From assembly GCF_921293095.1 (NCBI RefSeq), contig NC_060254.1:63224069-63288068 (forward strand): a DNA stretch of 64,000 bases, given 5' to 3'. A program made the position numbers and the translations under genes. This document shows, piece after piece, positions 13,086-25,079 of this stretch (within the stretch, counting starts at the first letter, position 1; every line of letters begins with the position of its first letter). Source of the DNA: Ischnura elegans (Eukaryota; Arthropoda; Insecta; Odonata; Coenagrionidae). The notes under the pieces were generated by a model. The model did no database searches. It was given only the letters and a program-made list of their open reading frames with translations, and had not been told where the DNA came from.

Positions 13086-13293
13086 CATAGGTGGATCTAG
13101 GGGGGGAAGGCACAGGTGCACGTGCCCCCCCCCCAGACCCTTAAAAAATAGGCAGGATTTTATACAGTCCCATTATCATTGCGTTCGTTTTGTATTATGG
13201 GGTATCCTTGTGCTCCCCCCCCCCCCCAGGACAAAATCCTGGATACTGCCTTGCTTGTGCCCCCCTGAGAAAGAAATCCTGGATCCGCCCCCG
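13086..13293. mobile_element. hAT-type miniature element, G/C-tract rich
   Basis: The 208-bp element is flanked by an exact 8-bp duplication GTAATATC (13078-13085, 13294-13301). Termini CATAGGTGGATCTAG and CTGGATCCGCCCCCG are imperfect inverted repeats. Two long C runs lie inside, and there is no reading frame. It sits just downstream of USE1. Confidence 0.8.
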
Positions 13294-13902
13294 GTAATAT
13301 CTCTTAAGTAGTTCTTACAGAATACATCCAGATCATCAATAGAGTCGGTTTTACTCTATGCAAGATTATTTCTCTTTCAAGTGGCAATGAAAATTTACTT
13401 TTTTAAGGCATTTTTTTTCAAATTTAAAAATATGTATGTACTTGGTTTTAAATATTTTTAAAAATTCAATATTACCCTTTTTAATCAGTAGAATGAAGTT
13501 CATGAGTTTAAGTCAACTTCACAGATTTTATATCTGATGCCTGAAGGGGAATTGATTGTTAAACTGTGTATCTTTTTTAATCAGTTATACCACATGGCCT
13601 TGGGTCCCTTCTTCGACCGCCGCCATCATGACAGGCCTGGATGCAATTAAAAATCTTTTGAGTGGTTTCACGAGATCATATCTAAATGTGAATGTATGCA
13701 GGTACCTAACTTTTGGAAGTGCAATATCTTAGCGGGTTGTCCTAGCTAAGTGTAGTTAGTTACTGTGTTGTTGCTCTAATATGCAAGAGTTACTTGAATT
13801 TTCTGAGTGCAGAAACGTTTTTATATGTTTTGACTGTGGCATTTACCCAAAATCTGTATGGATACCTGGATATCTAGCATTTGGACACTTAACCTCTCTA
13901 TA

Positions 13903-14008
13903 AAGATCGCTAAGGGGCTTAACTCTTCCAGAGCAACCCTCATAGCAGGGTGTCTCTTTGCACTGGCTGGCTGCTAAAATCGTGAACTCCCACAGCCCAA
14001 GGGTTAAA
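13903..14008 (-). repeat. Truncated copy of the repeat seen at 48,032-48,337
   Basis: Read on the minus strand it starts TTAACCCTTGGGCTGTGGG, continues CACGATTTTAGC, and ends GAGTTAAGCCCCTTAGCGAT. The plus-strand block at 48 kb has the same start and end words but is ~300 bp long. The TTAACCC start suggests a piggyBac-like miniature element, but the far end is not a clean inverted repeat. Confidence 0.5.
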
Positions 14009-14439
14009 AGTTCCATACTTAAACATCCCTCAAGAATTTGAGCCTCCTCCAGAAGAAAATCTTAGGTCCACCAGTGTCTCTGGTGTTATGCCGGTATTAT
14101 GTCTTATGCTAATATCTCAGAAATAGTCCTAATTGCGATGCTGGGAACTGAACCTTACTGAACTGAATCTGGAATAGTTGTTGTCCAGTTTTGGATCATG
14201 ATCAGGATGGTTTATTAAATGGAGTTGAATGTACTGTTCCAATAGCTTGCATCATTCTCAATAGATTGATGTGTTTACAGTTTTGTAAGCAGATGTGTCA
14301 TTTGATGAAGAAGTATCTCAGAACAGCATATTCTTAAATCATTTGTAATTCTTGCAAGTGTGGTAATAATGAGTTAATATTTACCTTCATTTTGATTTCG
14401 TAGAATTGCGTTGAAGTGGCACATATCCTGTAATGTATG

Positions 14440-14707
14440 CAGTGTCGTAACTATGAATATGCTTTGGGGAGGGGATGAGAGGGGTTAGTGGAAGGTACCC
14501 CCCCAGGAAAGGATTCAGGAAAATTTTTGAGAAATAACATGCCTGAAAATTCATCTTTAGTCAATTTGGTGCTTAAAATTTAACTTTAAGCAGATGCAGT
14601 TATTATACATATCTCAAATCCGGACAAGATTTTAAAATAATTTTTTGATTTCTGTGGGGCGTTGGGGGGGAATACATTCCCTCATGTCCCCCATAGTTAC
14701 GCCTCTG
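14440..14707. mobile_element. hAT-like miniature element
   Basis: The terminus CAGTGTCGTAACTATG is inverted at the other end as CATAGTTACGCCTCTG, giving ~16-bp imperfect terminal inverted repeats over 268 bp. The flanks AATGTATG and TATGCATG match at 6 of 8 positions, a worn TSD. G runs sit inside each end, as in the other hAT miniatures here. Confidence 0.65.
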
Positions 14708-15464
14708 TATGCATGGACGTCTCACAGTGGGTTTTAAATTATTTGATATGAATGGTGATCACGCTCCAAATTTTCTTTTCCATTGTGAAAATTCTCTTCT
14801 TCTGCATATGTTTATTCAAAAATCAAAAAATTATATGCTTTAAAAGATGAATTGTACCCATTCTTTTCAGGGCCACAATAATGCTAGTTGTTCTTTTGGA
14901 AAAGATTGATATTTAAAAAGTAAGTTTTAATAGTATCAGATACATGAATTAGTTCCACAGTGGTGCTCAGCTTACCTATTTGTGACTCATATCAGTGGTG
15001 ATTAATTTTTAATGACATTAGCATCATTTCCAAATTCTTCGTAATTGAACAACATGAGGTAATGATTTTTCTCGAACACGTCTCCATTGATTTCTTCATC
15101 AGTTTTGTTTGACTTATTTGGGTTTACTGATAGCTTAGAAATTGTAATAGAATCAAAGCAAAAAAATATGGTTCTGAAAAAAAATGTGCAAAAATCTATG
15201 GGAAAACTTTTCTGGGGTGTAAGTTGCTTTACTTACTTCAATTGGGGTGATGTTGTGGATCCAGTCTCTTGAGAGATAAATTGATGGTTTATCTTACTAA
15301 GTATTGCACAAAAATCAATACAAACAATTGGAAATCAAGCAATGAATATGAGGCACTTGATTAAGAACCAGAATAAAATACTTGGGCCAAGAACCATTGC
15401 CAGGAACTGAACCTTAATCTGAACAGACAAAAAAGCAGAAATGACCCACCCATAAGTTTTTCTA

Positions 15465-15559
15465 ATTTAATGTTTGGAAGGAAATTTCTTAGCTCTTCTA
15501 CAAAAACTTTAGCTTAGTTTTTGTAGAAAAGCTAAGAAATTTCCTTCCAAACATTAAAT
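15465..15559. repeat. Near-perfect 44-bp-arm hairpin
   Basis: Left arm 15465-15508 and right arm 15516-15559 are reverse complements at 43 of 44 positions, the exception being a G:U-compatible change. The loop is 7 nt (TTAGCTT). No TSD or TIR family from the window matches it. A very young fold-back repeat, or a source of hairpin small RNA, are both possible. Confidence 0.9.
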
Positions 15560-18113
15560 ATGGAATTCTACAAAGTAAAGGCCTCAACAATTCAGTGCAT
15601 AAGTTTTTCAATGAAATTGAAGTGTTATGCTTATGCAAAGTACTTTGTACTCACCAAGAAAAGTCAATGTGAGTTTCTTGCATTTGAAGTCGAATTTTAA
15701 ACAAATTTGGCCATTCTTTAAATCCATTATGTCATAGAGAACATCTTTTTAGGACTTCCAAGACAGTTTTATTTCCATTTGAAGGTAATGGTGTGGGTTT
15801 TATTTTATTTTCCTCTTATCTTTTTCCACCGTGCATTCTAAAAAATGTCATAAGTACCAAATTATATAGTTTTGTCACTTAAAAAGAAAACACAAGATTT
15901 TTCAATGGAAGTGCCCGGGAGTAATAACGTATTCAAGTCAGCGGAGAGCGGTTTTTGTCCTCTTTTATTATTTTTTTTCAATATTACAAATTTAATTAAC
16001 AAAATTCCTCTTCAAACCCTCCCCGCGAATGTTGAGTGTTCCCCTTAAGTGAAAAATATTTGGATGGATAGTGTTTTCACCATAGGACCCTCAGGGCGAA
16101 TATTGTTGTTAAGAATACTGGAGGTGCTGCCGCTATTAATCCTGCCCCGTTGTCATCATCGTCGTCATCATCTGGAATGAAAGAAAATGACAAATGAGTG
16201 TGAGGAATTATGTTTGGGAAAGACCGCTATGATAAAATAGTTGTAGCCCAAGATATTTTAATTTAAACTTTAGATCATCAGAGCATTATAATCCAAATTA
16301 CCTTTTAAACAACCCTAAATTTGGCCGCAAGGGATCCAATCTCTTGTGTCATTTTAACTATTTGATTGTGATATATTTTCATATTTTTAAAAGATTTTAT
16401 GCTAACTTCAAATATTGCATTTGCAATGCATGATTCATTGCATAATTCAGAGAGGCTATTCACTACTGTGTAATTAGCAAATTATATCTTAGTGTTCTGG
16501 TAATGGCTTTTTCATATTTTGCTCTGTTTTGCTGTGAACTTAAGTCTGGCTTGAGAGTTCAAATTAATATGTAATATCTGTGTGTATTTTAGGGTTCAAA
16601 TTGAGAGGAACGAACTGGATAACTATTTTAGGCAGGTGGATGTGTTTAAAGAAAAGTCTTTGTCGATTAAAATTTTTTCTCTGATCATTGACTTACCTTG
16701 TGTATGTCACCTTAAGTCCTTATATCGTGATTATTTAGAGTTTTGTAATGATCAAGGGATAGTTAATAATATTAACTTGAATTCTACCAAAAGTGATAGT
16801 CTAAGAAAGTAGAACTCATAGAGGGGAGAATTTACCCGTGCTGCTACAACCGTTTACTGAGGTGCAGTTTTATAATGGATTTGTATCTCATGAGCCATTT
16901 GTTTGTTTTAGAACACCAACTGTGCAAATTGAATGGGGATTTAAATAGTGTGGTGCATTCATGGATCATTTTGTGTGCATCTCTTGACCAGTTGACATTG
17001 GTGAAAAAGATTGCTTGTAATTTTCATACTAATGTTTGATATTTACATGTAACTTTTAAACATGCAAGAACAATTTACATGGAGAGGTTAGCAAAATATT
17101 TTTCTACGTTAGATTGTAAGTAAGCAGTTGGAAGTAGGAAGTCACATCCACTTAACTTTGTTATTCAAGGATAATCCTTCTAATTGGTTTATAAAATATT
17201 ATGTTTTTCAGAGGCCTCGCTGCAATTTTATCTATGTTTGTTCCCTGGTCGTAAATTTTTGAGTCGCCTGACACCAGTTTTTCATTAGAGAAAGTCAAAT
17301 GTAATCAGTCCTTGTCAATTGGGAGTGAGTTGATAGATATAGTCTGGGTGACTGTTATTGTTGTTAGAAATTTAGGCATCAGAATTGTTGCTAGAATTAA
17401 GTAAGGCTGAAATTTGTAGATGCTAGCAGTGGTAACTTTCTTATATCAGGCTGACTTAGAATTTAAAATATTCTGAACGCGTCCCCATGATAGGATTGAA
17501 GAGTAATGTGTCATAATTTCCTGGCGTTTGAAGCCATCTGAAACCTTTAGATAATCACCAACCACCTTAGAGTTATGACTTCAGATGGTGTGTAAAAGGA
17601 GGTAGCTCCAATTTTTAAAACAAATTTTCCCTTTGCCTTGGGTGATTGAGGGCCCCTGGACCTAATGATAGGGCCCTCCTTGCCGGGGGATTTGGGGGTC
17701 CTCCGCTGGAAAATTTTAGGAAATTGCATGCCCGGAAATAAACTTTGACACTATTCTGGCTCTTAAAAACCAGGTAAAAGTTAACAAAACAATAGAAATT
17801 TCATAAGAAAAAATAGTGTGTAATTTGAGAATTTCACAGCTTATAAAATTTAATAATGTATATTGGGTCTATTTTCTATTTAGTGGATTTGTCCTTCGAA
17901 ACTACTCTGAGATCTAAATGATCTCTAAAATATCCTTTTCAAATAACCCTTTCAAAAAATCATCAGGTTCTCTTTTATATTCTTACGCCTTTATTTTATT
18001 AATTTTTACATAATATTTTTCAACTGAGTATGTTGTAAATAATGCAAGAAATGAGAAGACTTTTATAATTTAAAAAAGTACTTTGGTTCGAGGAATCTTT
18101 GATTTTCTTATTA
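15560..18113. other. Intergenic, no supported gene
   Basis: No exon was recognised. A 76-codon open stretch at 16,585-16,812 follows a plausible TTTTAG acceptor but resembles nothing I know and has no supported neighbours. A G/C-tract patch at ~17,540-17,730 (GGGGGATTTGGGGGTCCTCC) looks like one end of a worn miniature transposon. Confidence 0.5.
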
Positions 18114-18121
18114 CACCTTAC

Positions 18122-18412
18122 CAGGGGTGCAGCTAGGAATTTAGGCTAGGGGGGGTTTCAGGCGCAACTAATACTGGGGTGCCTGGGGGTGTGGTATACC
18201 CGCCAGGGTAAGTGGTAGGTGCGGGGGCCCTCCGCCAGAAAAAAATTAAGATAAATGGTTCAAAATGTTTTACGGTCTTCTGTGGGATATTTTATTAATC
18301 CTCACTCTATTCGATAAGCAATATTAATCCAATTAAGTAATATAGATTAAACTTAAAAATTTCTCTGAGTTCTGGGGGGGGGGGTTTATCCCCCCCCCTC
18401 GCTGCGCCACTG
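18122..18412 (+). mobile_element. hAT miniature element, family A
   Basis: The 291-bp element begins CAGGGGTGCAGCTAGG and ends CCTCGCTGCGCCACTG (imperfect TIRs). Flanks CACCTTAC and CTCCTTAC form an 8-bp TSD with one mismatch. The internal GTGGGATATTTTATTAATCC recurs in all six family A copies in this window (18.1, 19.9, 23.7, 24.4, 32.8 and 43.3 kb). Non-coding. Confidence 0.85.
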
Positions 18413-18420
18413 CTCCTTAC

Positions 18421-19095
18421 GTATACGCTTCACGATGGACGCGAGCGTTGTGGGGGCCACCTAAGCTCGGGGCCCTCGGCGATTGCCGACCTGGGCAGAC
18501 CGCCCCTGTTCTTTGGTTGAGAGCATGCCCTCGAGTAACCGCATTAATCGCATTCGGAAAGTTGGTCTCTGGGATTTAGTAAGAATTGTTGCTTTCGTGG
18601 CGTTTCAATCGACCGAACTTTTCTCGAGTTTTCCTCTGAGTGAGTGATTCCATTTCTTTCGGGTCGCCCGGTAGAATACCCATGAACAAAGTTTCCTGAT
18701 CTCCGGAATGTTGGAGGGGTGGACTGGGCGGTCGTGTCTTCATCAGAGGAATGCGATTTAAGTCTCCGGCGAGTGGGTTCAGACACCCTGGACGGAGATC
18801 AGCAATTTCATCCCCGCGTGGATGTTTTTATTTCGCCTTGCCAGTAGGTATCTCGGGCGCTGTATCTTTAAATAGTGTTGCAGGCTTTAGAACGGATCGG
18901 GGAAGAGAGACTTGTGTGTTTGCTTCATGCGAAGGCGGGGCATAATAACAGGAATACATAAAAAAACATGAGGAGAGTACATAAAAAACTTCAAAATACC
19001 TTCAGCCAATCAGACTACACCTGAGCCTTATTGTTGTACTATCCAAACGGTTATTTCGGTTCAGCGTGAAATTGGACATCGAGACAGTAACACGC
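18421..19095. other. GC-richer intergenic block, unassigned
   Basis: 18,440-18,950 is rich in CpG and holds an 80-codon open stretch on the minus strand (18,786-18,544), Ser/Thr/Arg-rich, with no family resemblance I recognise. It could be an exon of an unknown gene or an old repeat. I do not call a gene. Confidence 0.3.
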
Positions 19096-19195
19096 CTTGA
19101 GAATGGAAGACAAGTCGTTTTCCGAAACGTCGCATCGGCCATTACGACTGAATTAACCTGGTATAGAACCCGAGAAGATATCCTGAAGTTTCAAT
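19096..19195 (+). repeat. Half copy of the fold-back repeat family
   Basis: It contains the right-arm words CCGAAACGTCG and ACCCGAGAAGATATC in the same order and spacing as the complete fold-back copies at 28.2 and 34.7 kb. No good left arm was found upstream, so this copy is probably truncated or worn. Confidence 0.5.
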
Positions 19196-19915
19196 TCTGA
19201 TTGTGATATTAATGTTGAATAGTTTCTAATTTTAAATCCTCACTTTGTATTGAGAGCCGACCCGGGTTTTAGCAGCTAAACTGCTATTTGAGTACAACCC
19301 AGATGATGGTGGATTTCTCTTGCGGAAATCGGGGTCGGTGTTTCGTAAATAATGCGAATTTAAACTAACTTTTTCATAATGAAAGTCGAGTCGAAGGATC
19401 TAACATATATGTATCTTGATTATGATTTACGTCAACATACATACATAATTCTTCTTACGAATTGTTCTTGGGATGTGCTATCATCTTTTCCCATTATTGC
19501 CTGGTTTAGAATTTATTTTAGATGAATGCCATCAGTTGCGGCTAGCCACAGCTTCATTTTTTTCGCGACATATAATTTTCGGAATATAGGAAGTATACAT
19601 GAAATGTCGTAGGTTTTTTACTTTAACATATTTTTCCATGGCATTTAATATTTTTCATTAGGTGTTCGTGTATTTATTTTGTAGCCAGTTCTCGGAAACG
19701 TAGAAATGCTTCTTTTCGTCATTGTTTGGAGATGTATGCTGGCTTCGAAGTCATCCGATTGGTTTGGAGCTAATCCTTCAGCTCATCAATGGCTCCTCGA
19801 ACTGCTGTCTGTGCTCCCGCAGTATTGCGACTACCCCATGGCATCTCACCCTTACCTTCAAGCTTACAAGTCGTAATGGCCGTCCTCCAGCTAAGGTTGG
19901 AATCCTATGTTCCGT

Positions 19916-20224
19916 CAGGGGCGCAGCGAGGAATTAAGGCTGGGGGGTGAGGGGTTAAGGTGCAACTAATACCGGGGTGTGTGGGGGTATGGAATACCTA
20001 CCAGGATGAGCGGTTTGTGCGAGATTAATAAGTTGCGGAATTTTAAGATAAATGCTTCAAAATGTTGAGTTTTACCGCTTTCTGTGGGATATTTTATTAA
20101 TCCTTATACCATTCTATTAGTAATATCAATCTAATTTAGTAAAATGAATTCAACTTAAACATTTATCTGAGCTCTGGGGGGTGGGGGGTTATATCCCAAC
20201 CCCCCCCCCCTCGCTGTGCCAATG
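19916..20224 (+). mobile_element. hAT miniature element, family A
   Basis: The 309-bp copy has an exact 8-bp TSD TGTTCCGT (19908-19915, 20225-20232). Its ends are CAGGGGCGCAGCGAGG and CTCGCTGTGCCAATG. It has the same orientation as the copy at 18.1 kb and no reading frame. Confidence 0.88.
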
Positions 20225-20232
20225 TGTTCCGT

Positions 20233-22384
20233 AATTGGTCTCATCCTAATGTGTTGCTGTCGGCCCATACCACACTTACGATTCCACAAGTGGGACTTGA
20301 AATCCGCTTGTGATCTTCACCTACTGCAAGAATACATGATGAGACAAGATAGTCGCTGCCGTTGATAGGATAAAATGAATTGATTCAGGGAACTTCAAAT
20401 GCGGCAATCATGTATCGCCGTTTCCATTCTCAGTAAAAATCGCATGATATCTACCAGCACCATTGTCATTTCTTGTAAAAACTAAATACTCAAAATGACT
20501 TCACCTCCGATTATCTTGAGGAAAAGAGCGAGACGTTGGCATTTTATTTGGTTTGGTTTCCGTTTGTTGGCGCTTGTTTCCATAATAGGGTAGTTTCCTT
20601 CGTCAAAGAAAACGAAAGGCATTGATTGCAATTCGTTACCCACCATTAGTGTACACATAATATGCAAATTATTTGGTTTTTGAAATACCGGTTTTGACGA
20701 ATGGCAAGGGTCAAATTTTATCCTCATTTGAAAAAGGCCAGATTGGCGCCCATGCGATTCCACTCCACGTGACGTCACAGGGACCTAGTTTCTACACGAG
20801 AGGATAGGAGTTATACGTCGTCTGAGGTTACCAATGCATGCATGAGGCACAGAGCTCAGGGAAACATGTCTTAATAATCACCTATTTAAACTGGCTTAGG
20901 TCGGAAAGTTTTCTTCGTTTGATAAGGTATTAATAAACCTTTTTTAAGCCAAGCGCTACCAGCCAGCAAGGTACTCAGCTACCCGCTAGCATCTGCGTCC
21001 TATCAGCGCTCAGAGCCTCGATCAAGGTCACCTCACAAGGCGGGAGGGGGAACCAGAAATGCGTCGCACGGACTTTTTCCCATCATTCCTACTTACGCGT
21101 CGCGTTTTCGCGCGCTTGAAATTTTTCACTTTTCATTTAATCGCGAAAAATAGATATCGTCATTTAAAAATCTGAAAGCGTGAAATACGTACTCCAGGAG
21201 TAATAATATTTCGATTTAGGCAATAAAAAATAATAGGAAACCACCCTATTGTTGATTTTGTTTGCTAAGAGACAACATAAATTCTTTCGGGTGAATCTAT
21301 AATGAAGGTGTTTGGTAAGTCTCGCAAGTCTCACTCGAGAACATTCAGAGGGGATACTGCCCATTTTCAACGCATTCGTGGCTATCATATACCTATGGGG
21401 TTTCGACACGTCGCAAGAGGCGAATTTTATGAAACTCATGACTAAAACCCCTTAAGTGAGAAGTTTTTGAAGGAATTTTAGTCATAGCTACCTTAAGCTG
21501 AATAAACTGAGATGCTGTTAGCATGGTTTCCATCTCCATCTCTGGTGTCACTGATTGTGAGAGTAGACAGCCGCCTCTTCCAAAGAGTTTTGACGACAAC
21601 GAGTGTTTTGGAGAAACAGAACAATGAGTTCAAGGTCTTAATTTCAGGGTAAACTATACACTATATATGAACGGAAGTTACTTAAGTAAAAATACGTTTC
21701 CATAGTCCACATTTGTGTTACATAGTTTTAATAAAATATTTCTGATTAACTTATTATTTTAAAACTATATTTTAAAATGTATGTAGACATAAGGTTCCCG
21801 ATTTAGCTGCATTAAAGGTACAAATTGGTATCAAGATATTGCCTTGTATGTCATGAGAAAACAAGCTGCTGCAGTATTGGTCGCAAATGTAATTAAGCGT
21901 TAAAAATAGGCACCTCATTTTCCTAGGGTATTGGTATTTAAATTTCTCTCGATAATTTGTTGTCATTAAGTACGGTTGTAATAATGGAAAGGTCCAAAAA
22001 GCAGTTATATAACTGTTAAAGAAATGAACTATTTGGTGATGCCTTGCCCATCAGCTTCTTATGAGGAAAGATGCTTCCGTTTTCCATCAGTACTGCTTTC
22101 AAAGTTAAGTCTATGTGGCATTATTCATTTTATGGGAGACATTAGTTTTTTCAAAGAAACATGCAATGGCTCGATAAGGAGATCAGCCTGCCAATGAACT
22201 CCCTCGTACCTCAGCCCTTTGAGGGTGGTCACTCCTTGGTTACGTTGGGAGTGTATTAGAGTATAATCTTGAAATTTTATGCAGAATACATGATATTGCG
22301 TATTATTATTACTATATAAAATGTTCAGTTATTATTTGGCTTGTTTAGACGATTTTGCGGGCATTATTTCGCTTATTTTTCTTA
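20233..22384. other. Intergenic, unassigned repeat-like block
   Basis: 20,480-21,130 is GC-richer and includes the strings GTGACGTCACAGGG and TACTCAGCTACCCGCTAGC. A 98-codon open minus-strand stretch (20,778-20,482) resembles no known family. The block reads like a worn TE of unknown class. The rest (21,130-22,384) is plain AT-rich DNA. Confidence 0.35.
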
Positions 22385-22570
22385 GTCTTTAGATATGGTC
22401 TATAATGGTGTTCCGCCTTCTTGTCTAGGATTAATGAGGCTTCTCATCTTAGGACTTCCTCATTACTAACTCGGTCCACCTATTTGATCCTCATTATTCT
22501 TCCGTAGCACCACATTTCGAAGGCTTCTACCCTTGATTTTTCCGCGGCTGCCATTGCCCGTGCCATACTT
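22385..22570 (-). mobile_element. LINE RT tail fragment
   Basis: The minus strand reads AAAEKSRVEAFEMWCYGRIM, then RIK.VDRVSNEEVLR, in frames broken by a stop and small shifts. Same LINE family as the copies at 1.9, 42.9, 53.2 and 62.2 kb. Confidence 0.8.
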
Positions 22571-22610
22571 CCGTGCTTGAAAATATTTCATCATTAAGTT
22601 ACCTTACCTT

Positions 22611-22800
22611 TTTTATTTTATTTTATTCTCAAACCACCGAATACAGCTCACATTGGCCATTTTAAATCGGGGTATTCAACAAATTTAACCAGTAAACGTA
22701 CAAGAACAGCCATGCCCTGGACAAGGGAAACCTACCCAGGCGGGACTCAGACCTCTTGTTTGGCAGGCGAGGACGTTACCCCGCCGCCACCGAAGTCGGC
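22611..22800 (-). mobile_element. tRNA-derived SINE
   Basis: Read on the minus strand: a head with a box A-like GGTGGCGGCGGGGTAACG, a degenerate box B AGGTCTGAGTCCC, then CGCCTGGGTAGG, a body containing CAATGTGAGCTGTATTCGG, and an A-rich end (AATAAAATAAAAAA). The layout matches the plus-strand SINE at 62,518. Confidence 0.75.
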
Positions 22801-23009
22801 AAATCATTTATTTATTTTTTGTTACAGTTATGCTATAAGTTTAAACTCTATGCGGCTATTTACCCACTACTTAGGTGAGATAATGTTTTTATGCTAAGAA
22901 TATTATTCCTAAACAACCATTTTCATCAAAAACATAAAAAAGAGAATCGATTGGATCTAACCCGTGATATCAAGTAATAATTTATATTTCGTCTGAAACA
23001 ACAGGTCCG

Positions 23010-23115
23010 CGTTTTTTTATATTCCCACTCCACCGGAAACAGCTCATGTTGGCTTTTAGTTACATCGAGGTTTTTCATCCAGTTAACAATTGCAAGAGCA
23101 GGAACATCCAGCGCT
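23010..23115 (-). mobile_element. SINE 3' body fragment
   Basis: The minus strand contains AAAAACCTCGATGTAA and CAACATGAGCTGTTTCCGG followed by an A-rich end, the same 3' body as the SINE at 62,518-62,703. The tRNA-like head is not adjacent. Confidence 0.6.
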
Positions 23116-23289
23116 TAATTTCTAAAAGATTAGGCGCCGGAACGCATACCGACAGATTTAATCCACACGATTTAAAATATAAGCTCTTTAAACTTCCGAT
23201 TTTAAAAAACTTGAGATAAAAGTTGCAACGGGGAATTATGTCTCACCAAGTATTAAAAAAAAGCGATGAAATTTTTGACACGACCCTAA

Positions 23290-23445
23290 GTTCATTTAGA
23301 GGTGCCGGAAGGCCGTTCCGGCCGAAGTTAAGCACTGGGACACAGCGATGTTCTGGATTGGGGCAACCTACCCAGAAGGGATTTGAACCCGCGTCCTCTT
23401 GTATAGCAGGCGAGGATTTCACCTCCACCTATGCCGCCCGGCATG
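23290..23445 (-). mobile_element. SINE head (tRNA-like A and B boxes)
   Basis: Minus strand: GGCATAGGTGGAGGTG (A box region), the shared CCTCGCC word, and GGGTTCAAATCCC, a canonical B box, at 23,378-23,390. It then follows CTTCTGGGTAGGTTGCCCC as in the other SINEs. The 3' body differs from the other copies, so it may be a second subfamily or a truncated copy. Confidence 0.65.
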
Positions 23446-23728
23446 AGATGTGCATTGAATTTTAAGTTAATATTTAAGGATATTAAAATTAGAAAATCTG
23501 CAGATATAAGTCTGCGAAATGAACTTTTAGATCATTATTTCGCAGTTCTTTGAATTTGTGTTTGTTTTTATTTTTTAGGGCATAAGAATCATTTTGGGGT
23601 TTTAGAATCGGTCGAAACTCAATTTATAATGCTCTCTAGAAATGACTTGAGTTAACCTTAAAAGAAACCAGGAGGTACCTTATCGGTTAGCTTTTCAAGA
23701 CACATGGCATCGGTACTGTATGCTGGAT

Positions 23729-23999
23729 CAGTGGCGCAGCGAGGGGGGATTTTGGGGGTTAAAACCCCTCCCAGAGCTCAGAGAAATGCTTAAGTATTAT
23801 CCATTTTACTTAATTGGATTGATATTACTAATAGAACAGTGTAAGGATTAATAAAATATGTCTCAGAAAGCCGTAAAACTCATCAATTTGAACTATTTAT
23901 CTTTAAATTCCGCAATTTATAAATATTGCACCTACCGCTTATCCTGGTGGGTAGGTTGCACCTAAACCCCCCAAGCCTTAATTCCTGGCTGCGCCCCTG
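23729..23999 (-). mobile_element. hAT miniature element, family A, no visible TSD
   Basis: The ends are CAGTGGCGCAGCGAGG and GGCTGCGCCCCTG over 271 bp. It is inverted relative to the 18-kb copies. The two flanks (TGCTGGAT and TAGCAGAC) do not match, so the locus has been rearranged or the copy is a recombinant. Confidence 0.75.
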
Positions 24000-24265
24000 T
24001 AGCAGACTAATGCCGACGCCGGGTTTCTCTCAACCCTTTCCTAATGGCGCAAATGGCCTTAGCTGTCGGTCACCTCCTTTAAATACCGTACTGTTATTCG
24101 GAGGCTTCCATTTCTTCCGTCAGATGGGACGTAAGACATTATCGCTTTGACGCCTTTCGTGAAGAGTAGGCTAACGCCGACCCCGGTTTCTCTCCACCCT
24201 ACCATCTTTAATCTTCCCTGATGGCGCAAATGACCCTCGCTATCGGTACTCTCCTCCGAGTACTG
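24000..24265. repeat. Imperfect ~100-bp direct duplication
   Basis: Units near 24,003-24,086 and 24,166-24,262 share ACGCCGACCCCGGTTTCTCT, CTGATGGCGCAAATG and CGGT..CTCCT words in the same order. It lies directly upstream of a SINE head and probably belongs to a composite SINE/TE. No coding sense was found. Confidence 0.6.
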
Positions 24266-24400
24266 ATACCGTTCTTGGTGGCAGCGGGGTTAAGTCTTCG
24301 CCTGCCTAACGGGGGTCCTACTACAATTTTGATGGTTCGTTGGATTCGAGTCTCGCCAGGGTAGGAAATTGACACCTTCCTGGTCATGGGTGTATGTGTA
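24266..24400 (+). mobile_element. SINE head interrupted by a hAT miniature element
   Basis: It contains TTGGTGGCAGCGGGGTTAAG, the TCGCCTGCC word, and a box B-like GGATTCGAGTCTCG at 24,342-24,355. A ~25-bp insertion lies between the boxes relative to the 62.5-kb SINE. The family A hAT element starts directly at 24,401, so the SINE was in place first. Confidence 0.65.
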
Positions 24401-24714
24401 CAGTGGCGCAGAGAAGGAGGGGTTTTGGGGGTTAAAACCCTCCCCCCCCCCCCCAGAGCTCAGAAATGTTTTTAAGTTCAATCCATTTTACTTAATTGGA
24501 TTGATATTACTAATAGAATAGTGTAAGGATTTATAAAATATCCCACAGAAATCCGTAAAACTCACCATTTTGAACCGTTTATCTTAAAATTCAGCAATTC
24601 ATTAATCTCGCACCTACCGCTTATCCTGGTGGGTAATCCATACCACCACACACCCCTGTATTAGTTGCACCTAAACCCCCCCCCCCCCAGATTTAATTCC
24701 TGGCTGCGCCCCTG
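24401..24714 (-). mobile_element. hAT miniature element, family A
   Basis: The 314-bp copy has CAGTGGCGCAGAGAAGG and GGCTGCGCCCCTG ends. Flanks TATGTGTA and TATGTCTA make an 8-bp TSD with one mismatch. It carries long C tracts at both ends and no reading frame. Confidence 0.85.
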
Positions 24715-25079
24715 TATGTCTAGGTACATATATTTAATTCCAAGTGATTTTCATCGAGTGCTTGGTATCAAGAAATTATTATTAATGCCAATGCTTCGCA
24801 AAAATAAACTATGGGTGAAGGATGGCAACGTAGCAACCATCGTAGTGGCGAAAGATGAACACATCTTTCGACATCATCGGATCTCCCGGTGTTAAATCCT
24901 CCAATCATATCCTCGCGATATTCTGGGCAAAGACTATGAGAAGTGCGTGGGTGTGAGAACGAGTAATGAGGGAAGCTGCTCTCAAGTTCAATTATGCAAT
25001 TGCCGAAAGGACTCTTTTGACAATCTCCCAAGGTGACGTGACTCAGATTTTTCCGTAGAGACGCAACTCGCTCAACGCG

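Noticed and set aside
16582-16812. 76-codon open stretch after a TTTTAG acceptor
   Set aside because: No recognised family, no supported upstream or downstream exon, AT-rich codons; not distinguishable from chance.
20482-20778. 98-codon open minus-strand stretch
   Set aside because: No recognised domain or splice context, and it lies in a block that reads like an old repeat.
23318-23342. 5S rRNA-like string (CCGAAGTTAAGCACTG)
   Set aside because: Only ~16 bases match and the rest of 5S rRNA is absent; it lies antisense in a SINE-derived block.
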